Positions 16,903 to 25,817 of a DNA stretch of 64,000 nucleotides are shown one piece after another (position 1 is the first letter of the stretch; each line of letters opens with the position of its first letter). The position numbers and the translations under genes were made by a program. The notes below the pieces were generated by a model. That model made no database searches. It was given only the letters and a program-made list of their open reading frames with translations, and was not told where the DNA came from. Where the stretch lies: positions 124,001 through 188,000 of the forward strand of contig CAWBNB010000014.1 in assembly GCA_963789885.1 (NCBI GenBank), written 5' to 3'. Source of the stretch: DATEDA01 sp963789885. GTDB lineage: Bacteria; Pseudomonadota; Gammaproteobacteria; Burkholderiales; SG8-39.

Positions 16903-18370
16903 ATGCCGCCGAAGAACAAGCCCGCGGAACGCAACCGCAGCACCAAGATCGTCGCCACCCTCGGCCCTGCGTCGAGCGACGCGGCGGTCCTCGAGCGCAT
17001 GTTCCGCGCCGGCGTCGACGTCGTGCGGATGAACTTCTCCCACGGCACGGCCGACGACCATCTCGCGCGCGCGGAGCTGGTGCGCGAGCTGTGCCGCAAG
17101 ACCCGGCGCACCGTCGGCATCATGGCCGACCTCCAGGGCCCGAAGATCCGCGTCGGCAAGTTCAAGGATGGCCGCATCACGCTCAAGACCGGCGACGCGC
17201 TTCGTCCTCGACGCCGAGTGCGAGCTCGGCGACGAGACGCGCGCCGGGCTCGACTACAAGGAGCTGCCGCAGGACGTGAAGCCGGGCGACGTGCTCCTGC
17301 TCGACGACGGCAAGATCGTCTTCGACGTCGAGCAGGTCACCGCCACCCAGGTCCATTCGACCGTCCGCCACGGCGGCGTGCTCTCGAACAACAAGGGCAT
17401 CAATCGGCTCGGCGGCGGGCTCACCGCGCCCGCGCTCACCGCCAAGGACATGGAGGACATCCGGACCGCGGCGAAGCTCAACGCCGACTACCTGGCGGTG
17501 TCGTTTCCGAAGGGCGGCCGCGACATGTACATGGCGCGCGAGCTCTCGCGCGCCGCCGGGGGCAAGGCGCTCCTGATCGCGAAGATCGAGCGCGCGGAGG
17601 CGGTCGAGCGGGCGGCGCTCGAGGACATCCTGGCGGCGAGCGACGGGATCATGGTCGCGCGGGGCGACCTCGCGGTCGAGGTCGGCGACGCCGCAGTCCC
17701 GGCGTTGCAGAAGCGGATGATCCGTCTCGCCCGCGAGCACAACAAGCTGACGATCACCGCCACGCAGATGATGGAGTCGATGATCGCGAGCCCGGTGCCG
17801 ACGCGCGCCGAGGTGTCCGACGTCGCGAACGCGGTGCTCGACGGCACCGACGCGGTGATGCTCTCGGCCGAAACGGCTGCGGGCAAGTACCCGGTCGAGA
17901 CGGTCGAGGCGATGAGCCGAGTCTGCGTCGAGGCCGAAAAGTCGGCCCCGGTCACGCTCGACCGGGAGTTCCTCGACCGCGTCTTCACCCGCGTCGACCA
18001 GTCGATCGCGATGGCGGCGCTCTTCACCGCCTACCATCTCAAGGTGAAGGCGATCGCCTCGCTGACCGAATCGGGCTCGACCGCGCTCTGGATGTCGCGC
18101 CTCAACTGCGGGGTGCCGATCTACGCGCTTACCTCACAGACGGCGACCCGCTATCGCGTGAGCCTCTTCCGCGACACCTTCCCGCTCACGATCGCCTATC
18201 ACGGGCACGACCGCGAGGCGCTGCTCGAGGAGGCCGAGCGGGTGCTGGTGGAGAACGGCGTCGTGCAGGCCGGGGAGCTGATCGTGATCTCGTTCGGCGA
18301 GCCGATCGGAAAGTCGGGCGGCACGAACACGATGAAGATCGTCCGCGTGGGCGAGCACCGGCAGGCCTGA
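16903..18370 (+). CDS. pyk: Pyruvate kinase, interrupted by a +1 frameshift
   Basis: The N-terminal part reads STKIVATLGPASSD and VVRMNFSHGT, hallmark pyruvate kinase segments. The frame breaks at about 17197-17201, where GACGCGCTTCGTC should read GAC GCG TTC GTC. Dropping one base gives GDAFVLDAECELGDET and a continuous protein of about 488 residues. The downstream part carries LIAKIERAEAV, MVARGDLAVEVG and the TATQMMESMI active-site loop. As with gap, an assembly insertion is the likelier cause. It closes the tkt-gap-pgk-pyk run. Confidence 0.92.
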
Positions 18371-18389
18371 ACCGGACGGTTCCTTCCGG

Positions 18390-19415
18390 GTGGAGCTGCC
18401 CGAGCGATTCGAGAGCGTCGAGCACCTGGAGGACGTGATGACCACGCCCTCCGCCGCGCTCGTGGCGGACCTCGGGCGCGTTCCCGGCGACCTCGTCGTG
18501 CTCGGTGCGGGCGGCAAGATGGGCCCGACGCTCGCGCGGCTCGCGAAGCGAGCGGCACCGGCGAAGCGCGTCGTCGCCGTCGCGCGGTTCTCGGAGCCGG
18601 GCCTGCGTGGCATTCTCGAGCGCCACGGCGTCGAGTGCATCCAGGCCGACCTGCTCGATCGCGATGCGCTCGCGCGCCTGCCCAGGCTTCCGAACGTCGT
18701 GTTCATGGCCGGGCGCAAGTTCGGATCGACCGGCGCCGAGCACCTCACCTGGGCGATGAACGTCCATGTCCCCGCGCTCGTCGCCGAATCGTTCGCCGGC
18801 TCGCGGATCGTCGCCTTCTCGACTGCCTGCGTGTATCCGTTCGTTCCGCTCGCGAGCGGCGGTGCGACCGAGGACACCCCGACCGCCCCGCCGTCCGGCG
18901 AGTACGCGAACTCCTGCGTCGGCCGCGAACGGATGTTCCAGCACTTCTCGCAGCGGCACGGCACGCCCGGGCGGCTGATCCGGCTCTCGTACGCGATCGA
19001 CATGCGCTACGGCGTGCTGCACGACGTGGCGCGCAAGGTGTTCCGGCGCGAGCCGATCGACCTCGCCACCGGCCACGTCAACGTGATCTGGCAGGGCGAC
19101 GCCAACAGCCAGGCGCTCCGCGCGCTCGCCCACTGCACGACGCCGTCGAGCGGGCTCAACGTCAGCGGTGCCGAGGCGACGAGCATCCGCGCGCTCGCGA
19201 GCGGGTTCGGCGAGCGCTTCGGGGTCGCGCCGGTGTTCACCGGCAGCGAGTCGGAGACGGCGTGGCTGGTGAACACCGGCGTGGCGCAGGCGCTCTTCGG
19301 GCGCCCGGAGATCTCGCTCGCGACGATGATCGGCTGGACCGCCGACTGGGTCGCGCGCGGGGCGCCCAGCCTCGGCAAGGACACGCACTACGACGTCCGC
19401 GATGGCAATTACTGA
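18390..19415 (+). CDS. NAD-dependent epimerase/dehydratase family protein lacking the YxxxK lysine
   Basis: A 341-residue extended-SDR-like protein. The Rossmann motif GAGGKMG is at residues 39-45, and the active-site region has STACVYPF (about 144-151) and EYANSCVGRE. The tyrosine (Y172) is present, but the lysine expected four residues later is a cysteine (C176), so ordinary SDR catalysis is doubtful. The GTG at 18390 is the only good start upstream of the fold. It overlaps a GNAT gene by 14 bases, which is followed by a DHDPS-like gene, and the three are clearly one operon. It may act on a sugar acid or a carbohydrate amine (inference from neighbours). Confidence 0.8.
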   Translation: MELPERFESVEHLEDVMTTPSAALVADLGRVPGDLVVLGAGGKMGPTLARLAKRAAPAKRVVAVARFSEPGLRGILERHGVECIQADLLDRDALARLPRLPNVVFMAGRKFGSTGAEHLTWAMNVHVPALVAESFAGSRIVAFSTACVYPFVPLASGGATEDTPTAPPSGEYANSCVGRERMFQHFSQRHGTPGRLIRLSYAIDMRYGVLHDVARKVFRREPIDLATGHVNVIWQGDANSQALRALAHCTTPSSGLNVSGAEATSIRALASGFGERFGVAPVFTGSESETAWLVNTGVAQALFGRPEISLATMIGWTADWVARGAPSLGKDTHYDVRDGNY

Positions 19416-20271
19416 CGCCGCCTGGCCGGTGCGGGTGCTCGGGCCGACCGATCTCCGCGCCGCGGCGGCGCTCGCGCTCGAGGCCGGCTGGAACCAGGTG
19501 GAAGCGGACTGGCGGATCTTCCTCGAGCTCGGCCACGTCATGGGCGTCGACGTTCCGGGGCGCGGGGTCGTCGCGACCGCGGCGACGCTGCCGCTCGGGC
19601 CCGAGCTCGGCTGGATCGGCATGATGCTCGTCCGGACGCCGTTCCGGCACCAGGGGCTCGGACGCCAGCTGCTCGGGCAGTGCATCCTCGACCTCGCCGC
19701 GCAGGGGCTCACGCCTGGACTCGACGCAACCGCCGCCGGCCGCGAGCTCTACCAGCGCTACGAGTTTCACGACGCCTGGGCGATCACCCGGTGGCGGCGC
19801 GAGCGCGCAGCGGCGCCGCCGGCGCTGCCCGAACCGGCGGTCGAGGTACGTACGGCGACGGCTGCCGATCTCGACCTGATCGCCGCGCTCGACCGGCGCG
19901 CGTTCGGCTACGAGCGCCGGAGCGTGCTCGCGCGGCTGCTCGAGCGCGCGCCCCGCCTTGCGGCGCTCGCGCTGCGGCGGGGCGAGCCGTGCGGTTTCCT
20001 GCTCGCGCGCGACGGGCGCGAAGCGCTGCAGCTCGGCCCGCTCGTCGCCACCGACGCGGCAGCGCCGGCGGCGCTCGTCGCGCATGCCGTCGCCGGCCTG
20101 TCCGAGGCCGCTTACCTCGATCTCCTCGACCGACACCAGGATCTGCGCGGCTGGCTCGCGACGCACGGCTTCGCGCCGCAACGGCGCTTCACGCGCATGC
20201 TGTATCGTCGCGACGAGCCGGCCGGCGATGCGCGGCTTGCGTTCGCGATCGCCGGGCCGGAGCTCGGCTGA
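19402..20271 (+). CDS. GNAT family N-acetyltransferase
   Basis: A 289-residue protein whose N-terminal half is a GNAT domain; the acetyl-CoA pyrophosphate loop appears as RTPFRHQGLGRQLLGQ around residues 75-90. The C-terminal half (about 140-289) looks like a second, degenerate GNAT-like domain, giving the double-domain build seen in several uncharacterised families. It overlaps both neighbours and should share their pathway. The acceptor substrate is unknown. Confidence 0.82.
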   Translation: MAITDAAWPVRVLGPTDLRAAAALALEAGWNQVEADWRIFLELGHVMGVDVPGRGVVATAATLPLGPELGWIGMMLVRTPFRHQGLGRQLLGQCILDLAAQGLTPGLDATAAGRELYQRYEFHDAWAITRWRRERAAAPPALPEPAVEVRTATAADLDLIAALDRRAFGYERRSVLARLLERAPRLAALALRRGEPCGFLLARDGREALQLGPLVATDAAAPAALVAHAVAGLSEAAYLDLLDRHQDLRGWLATHGFAPQRRFTRMLYRRDEPAGDARLAFAIAGPELG

Positions 20272-20272
20272 G

Positions 20273-21340
20273 ATGACGCTCGTAAGACACCTCGACGACA
20301 TTCCCGCGGAAGTCCTCGCGGTCTTGCGCCACGGCACGGTGATCCCTGCGCACCTGCTCGCGCTCGATGCGCACCGCCGCCTCGACGCGCGGCGGCAGCG
20401 CGCGCTCACGCGCTACTACGTCGACGCCGGTGCGGGCGGCATCGCGGTCGGCGTGCACGCCACTCAATTCGCGATCCGCGACGCCGGCCTCTACGAGCCG
20501 GTCCTGAAGCTCGCCGTCGACGCGGTCGGCGAATGGGCCGCGCGCCCGATGGTGCTCGTCGCCGGCCTCGCGGGCGGCACGGCCCAGGCGCGGCGCGAGG
20601 CCGAGATCGCGCGCGAGCTCGGCTACCACGCCGGGATGCTCTCGCTCGGCGCGATGCGGGGTGCTGCGGAGGACGAGCTGGTCACGCACTGCCTCGCGGT
20701 GTCGCGGGTGATGCCGCTCGTCGGGTTCTATCTCCAGCCGGCGGTCGGCGGGATCGAGCTCGGGGCGGGTTTCTGGCGCCGGTTCGCGGAGATCGAGAAC
20801 GTGGTGGCGGTGAAGGTCGCGCCGTTCAACCGCTACCGCACGCTCGACGTCGTGAAGGGCGTGGTGGCGGCGGGCGCCGAGGATCGCGTGACGCTCTATA
20901 CGGGGAACGACGACCACATCGTCGGCGATCTCGTGACGCCGTTCGTCGCGCAGCGGGGCGGCAAAGCGGTGACGGTGCGGATCCGGGGCGGCCTCCTCGG
21001 CCACTGGAGCGTCTGGACGACGAGCGCGGTGCAGCTGCTGGCGACGCTGCATGCCGCCGTCGCGCAGGGCACGCTGGACGAGGCGATCCTCGCGCTCGAC
21101 GCCAAGGTCACCGACGCGAACGGCGCGTTCTTCGACGTCGCGAACGGCTTCCGGGGCTGCATCGCCGGCTGCCACGAGGTGCTGCGGCGCCAGGGATTGT
21201 TTGCCGGCCGGTGGTGCCTGGATCCGGAGGAAGATCTCTCGCCGGGTCAGGCCGAGGAGATCACGCGCGTGATGGCCGCCTACCCCGAATTCGACGACAC
21301 GACCTTCGTGCGTGCGAACCTCGAGCGCTGGCTGGCTTGA
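20273..21340 (+). CDS. Dihydrodipicolinate synthase family protein (Schiff-base aldolase/lyase-like)
   Basis: A 355-residue TIM-barrel protein related to DapA/NanA. A Schiff-base lysine candidate lies at K181 in VAVKVAPFNRYRT, and the tyrosine of the family motif is at Y153 in GFYLQP. The C-terminal quarter is longer than in DapA (about 295 residues), so it belongs to an expanded subfamily. The start at 20273 is one base after the GNAT stop codon. A related TIM-barrel DUF993 protein is encoded at 36290. A pyruvate-linked aldol or retro-aldol step on a sugar acid is plausible but not shown. Confidence 0.82.
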   Translation: MTLVRHLDDIPAEVLAVLRHGTVIPAHLLALDAHRRLDARRQRALTRYYVDAGAGGIAVGVHATQFAIRDAGLYEPVLKLAVDAVGEWAARPMVLVAGLAGGTAQARREAEIARELGYHAGMLSLGAMRGAAEDELVTHCLAVSRVMPLVGFYLQPAVGGIELGAGFWRRFAEIENVVAVKVAPFNRYRTLDVVKGVVAAGAEDRVTLYTGNDDHIVGDLVTPFVAQRGGKAVTVRIRGGLLGHWSVWTTSAVQLLATLHAAVAQGTLDEAILALDAKVTDANGAFFDVANGFRGCIAGCHEVLRRQGLFAGRWCLDPEEDLSPGQAEEITRVMAAYPEFDDTTFVRANLERWLA

Positions 21341-21372
21341 GGGGGAAGGCCGCCCTTGAGCGGCGTGCGGCG

Positions 21373-21450
21373 CTAGCCGCGGAACTTCGCGACCAGAAGG
21401 CCGACAAGGGCGAGGAAGAGAGCGATCAGGTAGATGTCGAGCCAGGACAT
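21373..21450 (-). CDS. Small single-pass membrane peptide (25 aa)
   Basis: The frame encodes MSWLDIYLIALFLALVGLLV followed by AKFRG: one transmembrane helix with a basic tail, in length and style like KdpF-type or other regulatory mini-proteins. A -10 hexamer TATACT (21491-21496, minus strand) and a direct-repeat element (21549-21565) lie upstream in the right orientation, which supports real expression. The ribosome-binding site is poor. Function unknown; translation is unproven. Confidence 0.4.
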   Translation of the reverse strand: MSWLDIYLIALFLALVGLLVAKFRG

Positions 21451-21490
21451 TCTTCGGTCCGGGACGGGGTGTTGAGTTGTGGACGCGCGC

Positions 21491-21565
21491 AGTATACCCA
21501 TCGGACAACGGTTTACCAGCGGAACTTCAACCGCTAAACAAGGTTGATGTGTGAACTTTCGTGAA
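21491..21565 (-). promoter_or_regulatory. Promoter and direct-repeat element upstream of the small membrane peptide
   Basis: On the minus strand, TTCACG-N4-TTCACAC (21549-21565) is followed about 50 bases later by the -10 hexamer TATACT (21491-21496), with no good -35. Closely similar direct repeats lie at 62598-62615 and 63543-63560, also upstream of small proteins. Half-sites 10 bases apart suit a tandem-binding activator such as an OmpR-type response regulator (inference). Confidence 0.4.
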
Positions 21566-21606
21566 ATCGTGCCGGGTTTCACGGCCCGGCGCGGGCGCCC
21601 TAAGCT

Positions 21607-22626
21607 TCAGGCCGCCTGGCGCGCCCCCCGTCCTTCGTAGAGGTCCCGGCCGGCGGCGAGGGCCCGGATCTTCCCGTCAGCGATCGAGCGCTTGAGCATC
21701 CAGAACCCGCAGTCGGGATGGATATACCTCACGCGGCCGGGACCGATCGCCCGTTCGGCGGCCTCGATCGCGCGCGCGATCGTCTCCGCGGACTCGATCT
21801 CGGTGCGCTTGATGTCGACGACGCCGAGGCCCATGCCGATCTCGGGGCGCAGCTCCTTGAACACCGCCAGCTCCTCGGGCGGCCGGTGCGCGCACTCCAG
21901 CACCACGTGGTCCACGTGCAGCGCGTTCAGATAGCTCATCAGCTTCGCCCAGGTGCCGCGCTGCGGCGACTGGCCGCCGTAGTTGCCGAAGCAGAGGTGC
22001 ACCGCGGGGGTCGTCTTCACCGCGTCGAGCACGCGGTTGACGGCGGCCGCGGCCCACTGCCATTCGTCCGGCGCGCCCGGGAGGTTCGCCTCGTCCACCT
22101 GCACGACCTCGGCGTCGAGGTGCTTCACCTGAGCGGCGAGCACGTCGGCGATCGCCAGCGCGAGCTCCGCGGTCGACTTGTAGTGCCGGTCGACGAGCGT
22201 CTTTGCAAGCATGTGCGGCCCGGTCAGGGTGAACTTGAACGCTCGGGTCGCGAGCCGCTTCGCGCGCGCGCAGGCGTCGGGCAGCGCGAGCGTTCCGGCG
22301 CCGATCGGTCCCTCGACGACGCCGGGCGGACGGCCGCGGAAGCCCATCTTCCCGGCGCGATAGGCGAAGAGCTCGTCGAAGCTCATGCGGGTGCGCACGC
22401 CGTCGAGCGGGCGCACGAAGTACTCGATCATGCCGTTCGTCTCGGGATGGTTCACGTCGAACCGGTACAGCTCGCCGTCGCAGACGACGTCGATCCCGGC
22501 CTCCTCCTGGGTCGCGATGACGACGCGCGTGGCGTCGAGGAGCGCCTGCTCGGAGGGGAGGGCGGCGAGCCAGTCGGGGACCGGGTACGAGCCGACGACG
22601 GTGGTCTTGATGCGCGGGGTGCTCAT
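21607..22626 (-). CDS. Cobalamin-independent methionine synthase-like protein (MetE C-terminal domain)
   Basis: A 339-residue stand-alone protein resembling the catalytic C-terminal barrel of MetE. It begins TTVVGSYPVPDW and carries DGELYRFDVNH, VQVDEANLP and IHPDCGFW, whose Cys belongs to the zinc site. It lacks the N-terminal half of MetE (about 750 residues in full). Such short forms transfer methyl groups from other donors or act as lyases in specialised catabolism. It is transcribed divergently from a tctCBA operon, with a likely TetR operator between them, so it probably serves that pathway rather than methionine synthesis. Confidence 0.82.
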   Translation of the reverse strand: MSTPRIKTTVVGSYPVPDWLAALPSEQALLDATRVVIATQEEAGIDVVCDGELYRFDVNHPETNGMIEYFVRPLDGVRTRMSFDELFAYRAGKMGFRGRPPGVVEGPIGAGTLALPDACARAKRLATRAFKFTLTGPHMLAKTLVDRHYKSTAELALAIADVLAAQVKHLDAEVVQVDEANLPGAPDEWQWAAAAVNRVLDAVKTTPAVHLCFGNYGGQSPQRGTWAKLMSYLNALHVDHVVLECAHRPPEELAVFKELRPEIGMGLGVVDIKRTEIESAETIARAIEAAERAIGPGRVRYIHPDCGFWMLKRSIADGKIRALAAGRDLYEGRGARQAA

Positions 22627-22676
22627 TGGCGATGACCTCCTGGTTGCGGCGGAGTGTAGTCAAGGCGGGCGGCGCG

Positions 22677-22704
22677 TTGCAATCTTTTAACGAATCGGTT
22701 AAAA
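22677..22704 (+). promoter_or_regulatory. tctC promoter with overlapping TetR operator candidate
   Basis: TTGCAA (22677-22682) and TTAAAA (22699-22704) are 16 bases apart. The near-palindrome TTAACGAATCGGTTAA (22687-22702) fills the spacer and -10. Read in reverse it is TTAACCGATTCGTTAA, matching 13 of 16 positions of a second copy at 27434-27449. A TetR gene (26645-27445) lies between the two copies. Binding would block transcription here and possibly that of the divergent MetE-like gene. Confidence 0.55.
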
Positions 22705-22745
22705 GGTACGCCCGCGAAAAACGCCCCTCGAGGAGGAGGAGGAAA

Positions 22746-23765
22746 ATGGATCTCGCCCGCATGGCCAGCAGCCGGTTCGCACGCGTCGCGGCGGCCGCCG
22801 CGCTCACGCTCGCTTCGTTCGGCGCTGCGGCGCAATGGAAGCCGACCAAGCCGGTCACGATCATCGTCCCGTGGGCAGCCGGGGGCTCGACCGACCAGGT
22901 GACGCGCATCGCCGCGGGCGAGCTCGAGAAGGTGCTCGGGCAGAAGGTCGTGATCGTGAACCAGCCGGGTGCCGCGGGCTCGATCGGCACCAAGAACGCG
23001 CTCGAGGCGGCGAAGGACGGTTACACGTGGACCGCCGGCGCCGCGCAGGACCTGGGCGCCTACCGGACGCTCGGCATGCTCGACACCAACATCGGCGACT
23101 GGAACCTCTATCTGCACGTCGCCAACGTCCCGGTGATCGCGGTCAACGCGAACTCGCCCTACAAGACGCTGCCCGAGCTCCTCGACGCGATGAAGGCGAA
23201 GCCGGGCCAGATCACGGTCGCGACCGCCGGCGTCACCTCCGGCGGCCACAATGCGATGGAGGCGATCTCGCGCGCGACCGGCGCCAAGTACCGGCACGTC
23301 ACCTACGACGGCGGCAACCCGGCGGTGGTCGCGACCGTCGCCGGCGAGACCGAGGTGACCACGCAGCTCGCCGTGGAGCAGGCCGAGATGATCCGCGCGA
23401 AGCGGCTCCGGCCGCTTGCGTCGGTGAGCGACAAGCCGGTGGTGATCGAGGGCTACGGCACCATCGAGCCGATCACGAAATGGATCCCCGGCTTCAAGGC
23501 CGCGACCAACTACTTCGGCATCTTCGTGCCGAAAGGCGTGCCGCCGGAGGTCGTCGCGACGCTCGACAAGGCGTGGGCGGACACGATCGCCAACAACGCG
23601 GCGCTCCGCAAGTACGCCACCGAGCGCGGTGCGGTCTTCGCGCCGGTGGCGGGAGACGCGGCGCAGAAGGCGGCGATGCCCGCGGTGCAGGCGAACGCCT
23701 GGCTGATGTTCGATTCCGGGAAAGCGAAGGTTTCGCCCGACACCGTCGGCATCCCGCGTCCGTAG
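22746..23765 (+). CDS. tctC: Tripartite tricarboxylate transporter substrate-binding protein (TctC/Bug family)
   Basis: A 339-residue periplasmic receptor with a signal peptide (hydrophobic stretch to about residue 29, ending FGAAAQW). The mature start KPVTIIVPWAAGGSTD is diagnostic of the Bug/TctC family. The ATG at 22746 follows a very strong purine-rich site (GAGGAGGAGGAGG). It is the first gene of a complete tctCBA set and should bring a carboxylate to the TctA/TctB membrane complex. The ligand is not predictable from sequence. Confidence 0.93.
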   Translation: MDLARMASSRFARVAAAAALTLASFGAAAQWKPTKPVTIIVPWAAGGSTDQVTRIAAGELEKVLGQKVVIVNQPGAAGSIGTKNALEAAKDGYTWTAGAAQDLGAYRTLGMLDTNIGDWNLYLHVANVPVIAVNANSPYKTLPELLDAMKAKPGQITVATAGVTSGGHNAMEAISRATGAKYRHVTYDGGNPAVVATVAGETEVTTQLAVEQAEMIRAKRLRPLASVSDKPVVIEGYGTIEPITKWIPGFKAATNYFGIFVPKGVPPEVVATLDKAWADTIANNAALRKYATERGAVFAPVAGDAAQKAAMPAVQANAWLMFDSGKAKVSPDTVGIPRP

Positions 23766-23779
23766 CGGAAGGGGGGCGC

Positions 23780-24280
23780 ATGAACGGCGATCGGCCGTCG
23801 GCAACGGCCGACCTCGTATGGTCGCTCGTGTGGATCGCCGGCGGCGCTGCGCTCTTCGCCGGCGGCTACGGGATGGACCGGCTGGAGACCCAGCACATCA
23901 ACCCGTACACCGCGCCCGGCCTGGTTCCCGCTGCGCTCGGGGCGGGCATCTTCGTGCTCGGCGCGTTCCTGCTCGCGCGGTCGATCCGCAGTCGCGCCGG
24001 CGCGGCGGTGGCGGCGAGCGGCGGCGCGAGCGTGCGCCGCTTTCTGCTGGCCGCGGCGCTCTGCGTCGCCTACGCCGCCGGGCTGGTCGGCCGCGGGCCG
24101 CCGTTCTGGCTCGCCACCGCGGTGTTCGTGTTCGTCGCGATCCTCGCGTTTCGGTGGGCGGAGCTCACAGCCGGGGGCAGGCTCGCGAAGGGCGCGGCGG
24201 TCGCCGCGGCGTGCGCGATCGGCACCGCGGCAAGCGTGACGCTCGTGTTCCAGGAGCTTTTCCTAGTGCGCCTGCCGTGA
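23780..24280 (+). CDS. tctB: Tripartite tricarboxylate transporter small membrane subunit TctB
   Basis: A 166-residue membrane protein with four hydrophobic segments, the usual size and topology of TctB, including the conserved early stretch YTAPGLVPAALGAGI. It starts 14 bases after tctC behind a GGGGGG site, and tctA begins three bases after its stop. It pairs with TctA in the inner membrane. Confidence 0.9.
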   Translation: MNGDRPSATADLVWSLVWIAGGAALFAGGYGMDRLETQHINPYTAPGLVPAALGAGIFVLGAFLLARSIRSRAGAAVAASGGASVRRFLLAAALCVAYAAGLVGRGPPFWLATAVFVFVAILAFRWAELTAGGRLAKGAAVAAACAIGTAASVTLVFQELFLVRLP

Positions 24281-24283
24281 ACG

Positions 24284-25804
24284 ATGCTCGACGGCCTCGC
24301 CCTCTTCGCCCGCTCGATCGCGACCTTCGCCGACCCGGCGACGATCGGGATCATCGCGCTCGCGAGCTTCGTCGGGATCGTCATCGGCGCCCTGCCGGGT
24401 CTCACGGCGACGATGGGCGTGGCGCTGATGACCACGCTCACGCTCAAGATGCAGCCGAGCACCGCGCTCGTCGTGCTCGTCTGCACCTACGTCGGCGCGA
24501 TCTACGGCGGCTCGCGCTCGGCGATCCTGCTCAACATTCCCGGCACGCCGGCGAACGCCGCGGCGTGCCTCGACGGGTTCGCCCTCGCGCAACGCGGCGA
24601 AGCGGGCCGCGCGATCGGCATCTCGACCACCGGCTCGGTGCTCGGCACGCTGATCGGCATGTTCTTCCTCGCGCTCGCCACGCCGGCGCTCGGCGAGGTC
24701 GCGCTCAAGTTCGGCGCGTTCGAGTTCTTCTGGCTCGCCCTCTTCGGCGTCATCATCTCGGGGAACCTCACCGGCGACGACCCGCTGAAAGGCTGGCTCG
24801 TCGGTTTTCTCGGCCTAACGCTTGCCGCGGTCGGCCAGGATCCGATCCACGCCTACGAGCGGTTCTCGTTCGGCAACCGCGACCTCGCCGGCGGCTTCCA
24901 GCTGATTCCGGCGCTGGTCGGCGCGTTCGGCTTCGCCGAGGTGCTCACGGTGCTCGCCGAGAAGCAGTCGCGGGCGAAGATCCGCGAGTTCGGCTCGCAC
25001 CTGCCGCGGCCCGGCGACGTGCTGAAGTACTGGCGCACGATCCTCCGCTCCGGCGTGATCGGCACGTTCATCGGCGTCGTGCCCGGGGTCGGGGAGGACG
25101 TGGCAGCGTGGTCCTCGTACGCCGCGGCCAAGCGCGTGAGCAAGGAGCGCGATCAGTTCGGCAAGGGCTCGGTCGAGGGCCTAATGGCGGCCGAGACCGG
25201 CGACAACGCCTGCGTGCCGGGCGCGATCATCCCGGTGCTCGCGCTCGCAGTACCGGGCTCGGCGCCAGCCGCGGTGCTGATGGCCGCGATGATCATCCAC
25301 GGCGTCCAGCCGGGGCCGCTCATCATGGTGAACAGCCCGCAGTTCGTGTACGACGTCGTCGCGATGATGCTCTACGCGACGCTCGGAATTCTCGTGTTCG
25401 GCCTGCTGCTCGTTCGCCCGCTTCTCAAGGTGCTGCAGATCCCGCGCGAGATCATCATGCCGATCGTGTTCGTGCTGTGCGTGATCGGCTCCTACGCGAT
25501 CTCGCAGCGCCTGTTCGACGTCTGGACGATGCTCGGCTTCGGCATTGCCGGCTTCATCCTCCGCCGCTACAACTACCCGATGGCACCGTTCGTGCTCGGG
25601 ATCGTGCTCGGCGATCTCCTGGACAAGAATCTGCGGCGCGGGCTCGTTCTTTCCGACGGCGACCTCACGCCGTTCTTCATCCGGCCGATCAGCGCGGTGC
25701 TTGCCGCCATCTGCATCGCGACGATCCTCATGAATTTCGGCGCAGTGCGGCGGGCTGCAGGGCGTGTCTGGGCGGCGGCGATGCCGAAGGCCTGGTCGCG
25801 ATGA
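24284..25804 (+). CDS. tctA: Tripartite tricarboxylate transporter large membrane subunit TctA
   Basis: A 506-residue protein with about twelve hydrophobic segments and TctA signatures: GALPGLTATMGVALM near residue 36, YGGSRSAILLNIPGTP near residue 74, and a C-terminal region with PMAPFVLGIVLGDLLDKNLR. It is the main transport subunit of this secondary, cation-driven uptake system. It is tightly coupled to tctB, and a TIM-barrel isomerase gene follows 13 bases downstream. Confidence 0.94.
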   Translation: MLDGLALFARSIATFADPATIGIIALASFVGIVIGALPGLTATMGVALMTTLTLKMQPSTALVVLVCTYVGAIYGGSRSAILLNIPGTPANAAACLDGFALAQRGEAGRAIGISTTGSVLGTLIGMFFLALATPALGEVALKFGAFEFFWLALFGVIISGNLTGDDPLKGWLVGFLGLTLAAVGQDPIHAYERFSFGNRDLAGGFQLIPALVGAFGFAEVLTVLAEKQSRAKIREFGSHLPRPGDVLKYWRTILRSGVIGTFIGVVPGVGEDVAAWSSYAAAKRVSKERDQFGKGSVEGLMAAETGDNACVPGAIIPVLALAVPGSAPAAVLMAAMIIHGVQPGPLIMVNSPQFVYDVVAMMLYATLGILVFGLLLVRPLLKVLQIPREIIMPIVFVLCVIGSYAISQRLFDVWTMLGFGIAGFILRRYNYPMAPFVLGIVLGDLLDKNLRRGLVLSDGDLTPFFIRPISAVLAAICIATILMNFGAVRRAAGRVWAAAMPKAWSR

Positions 25805-25817
25805 GCGCGTTCCAGCC

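Noticed and set aside
14601..17186. Very long open frame (861 codons) antisense to gap, pgk and pyk
   Set aside because: High G+C keeps antisense frames open. It lies opposite well-identified glycolytic genes and its translation is Arg/Asp/Glu/Ala-rich with no family motif.
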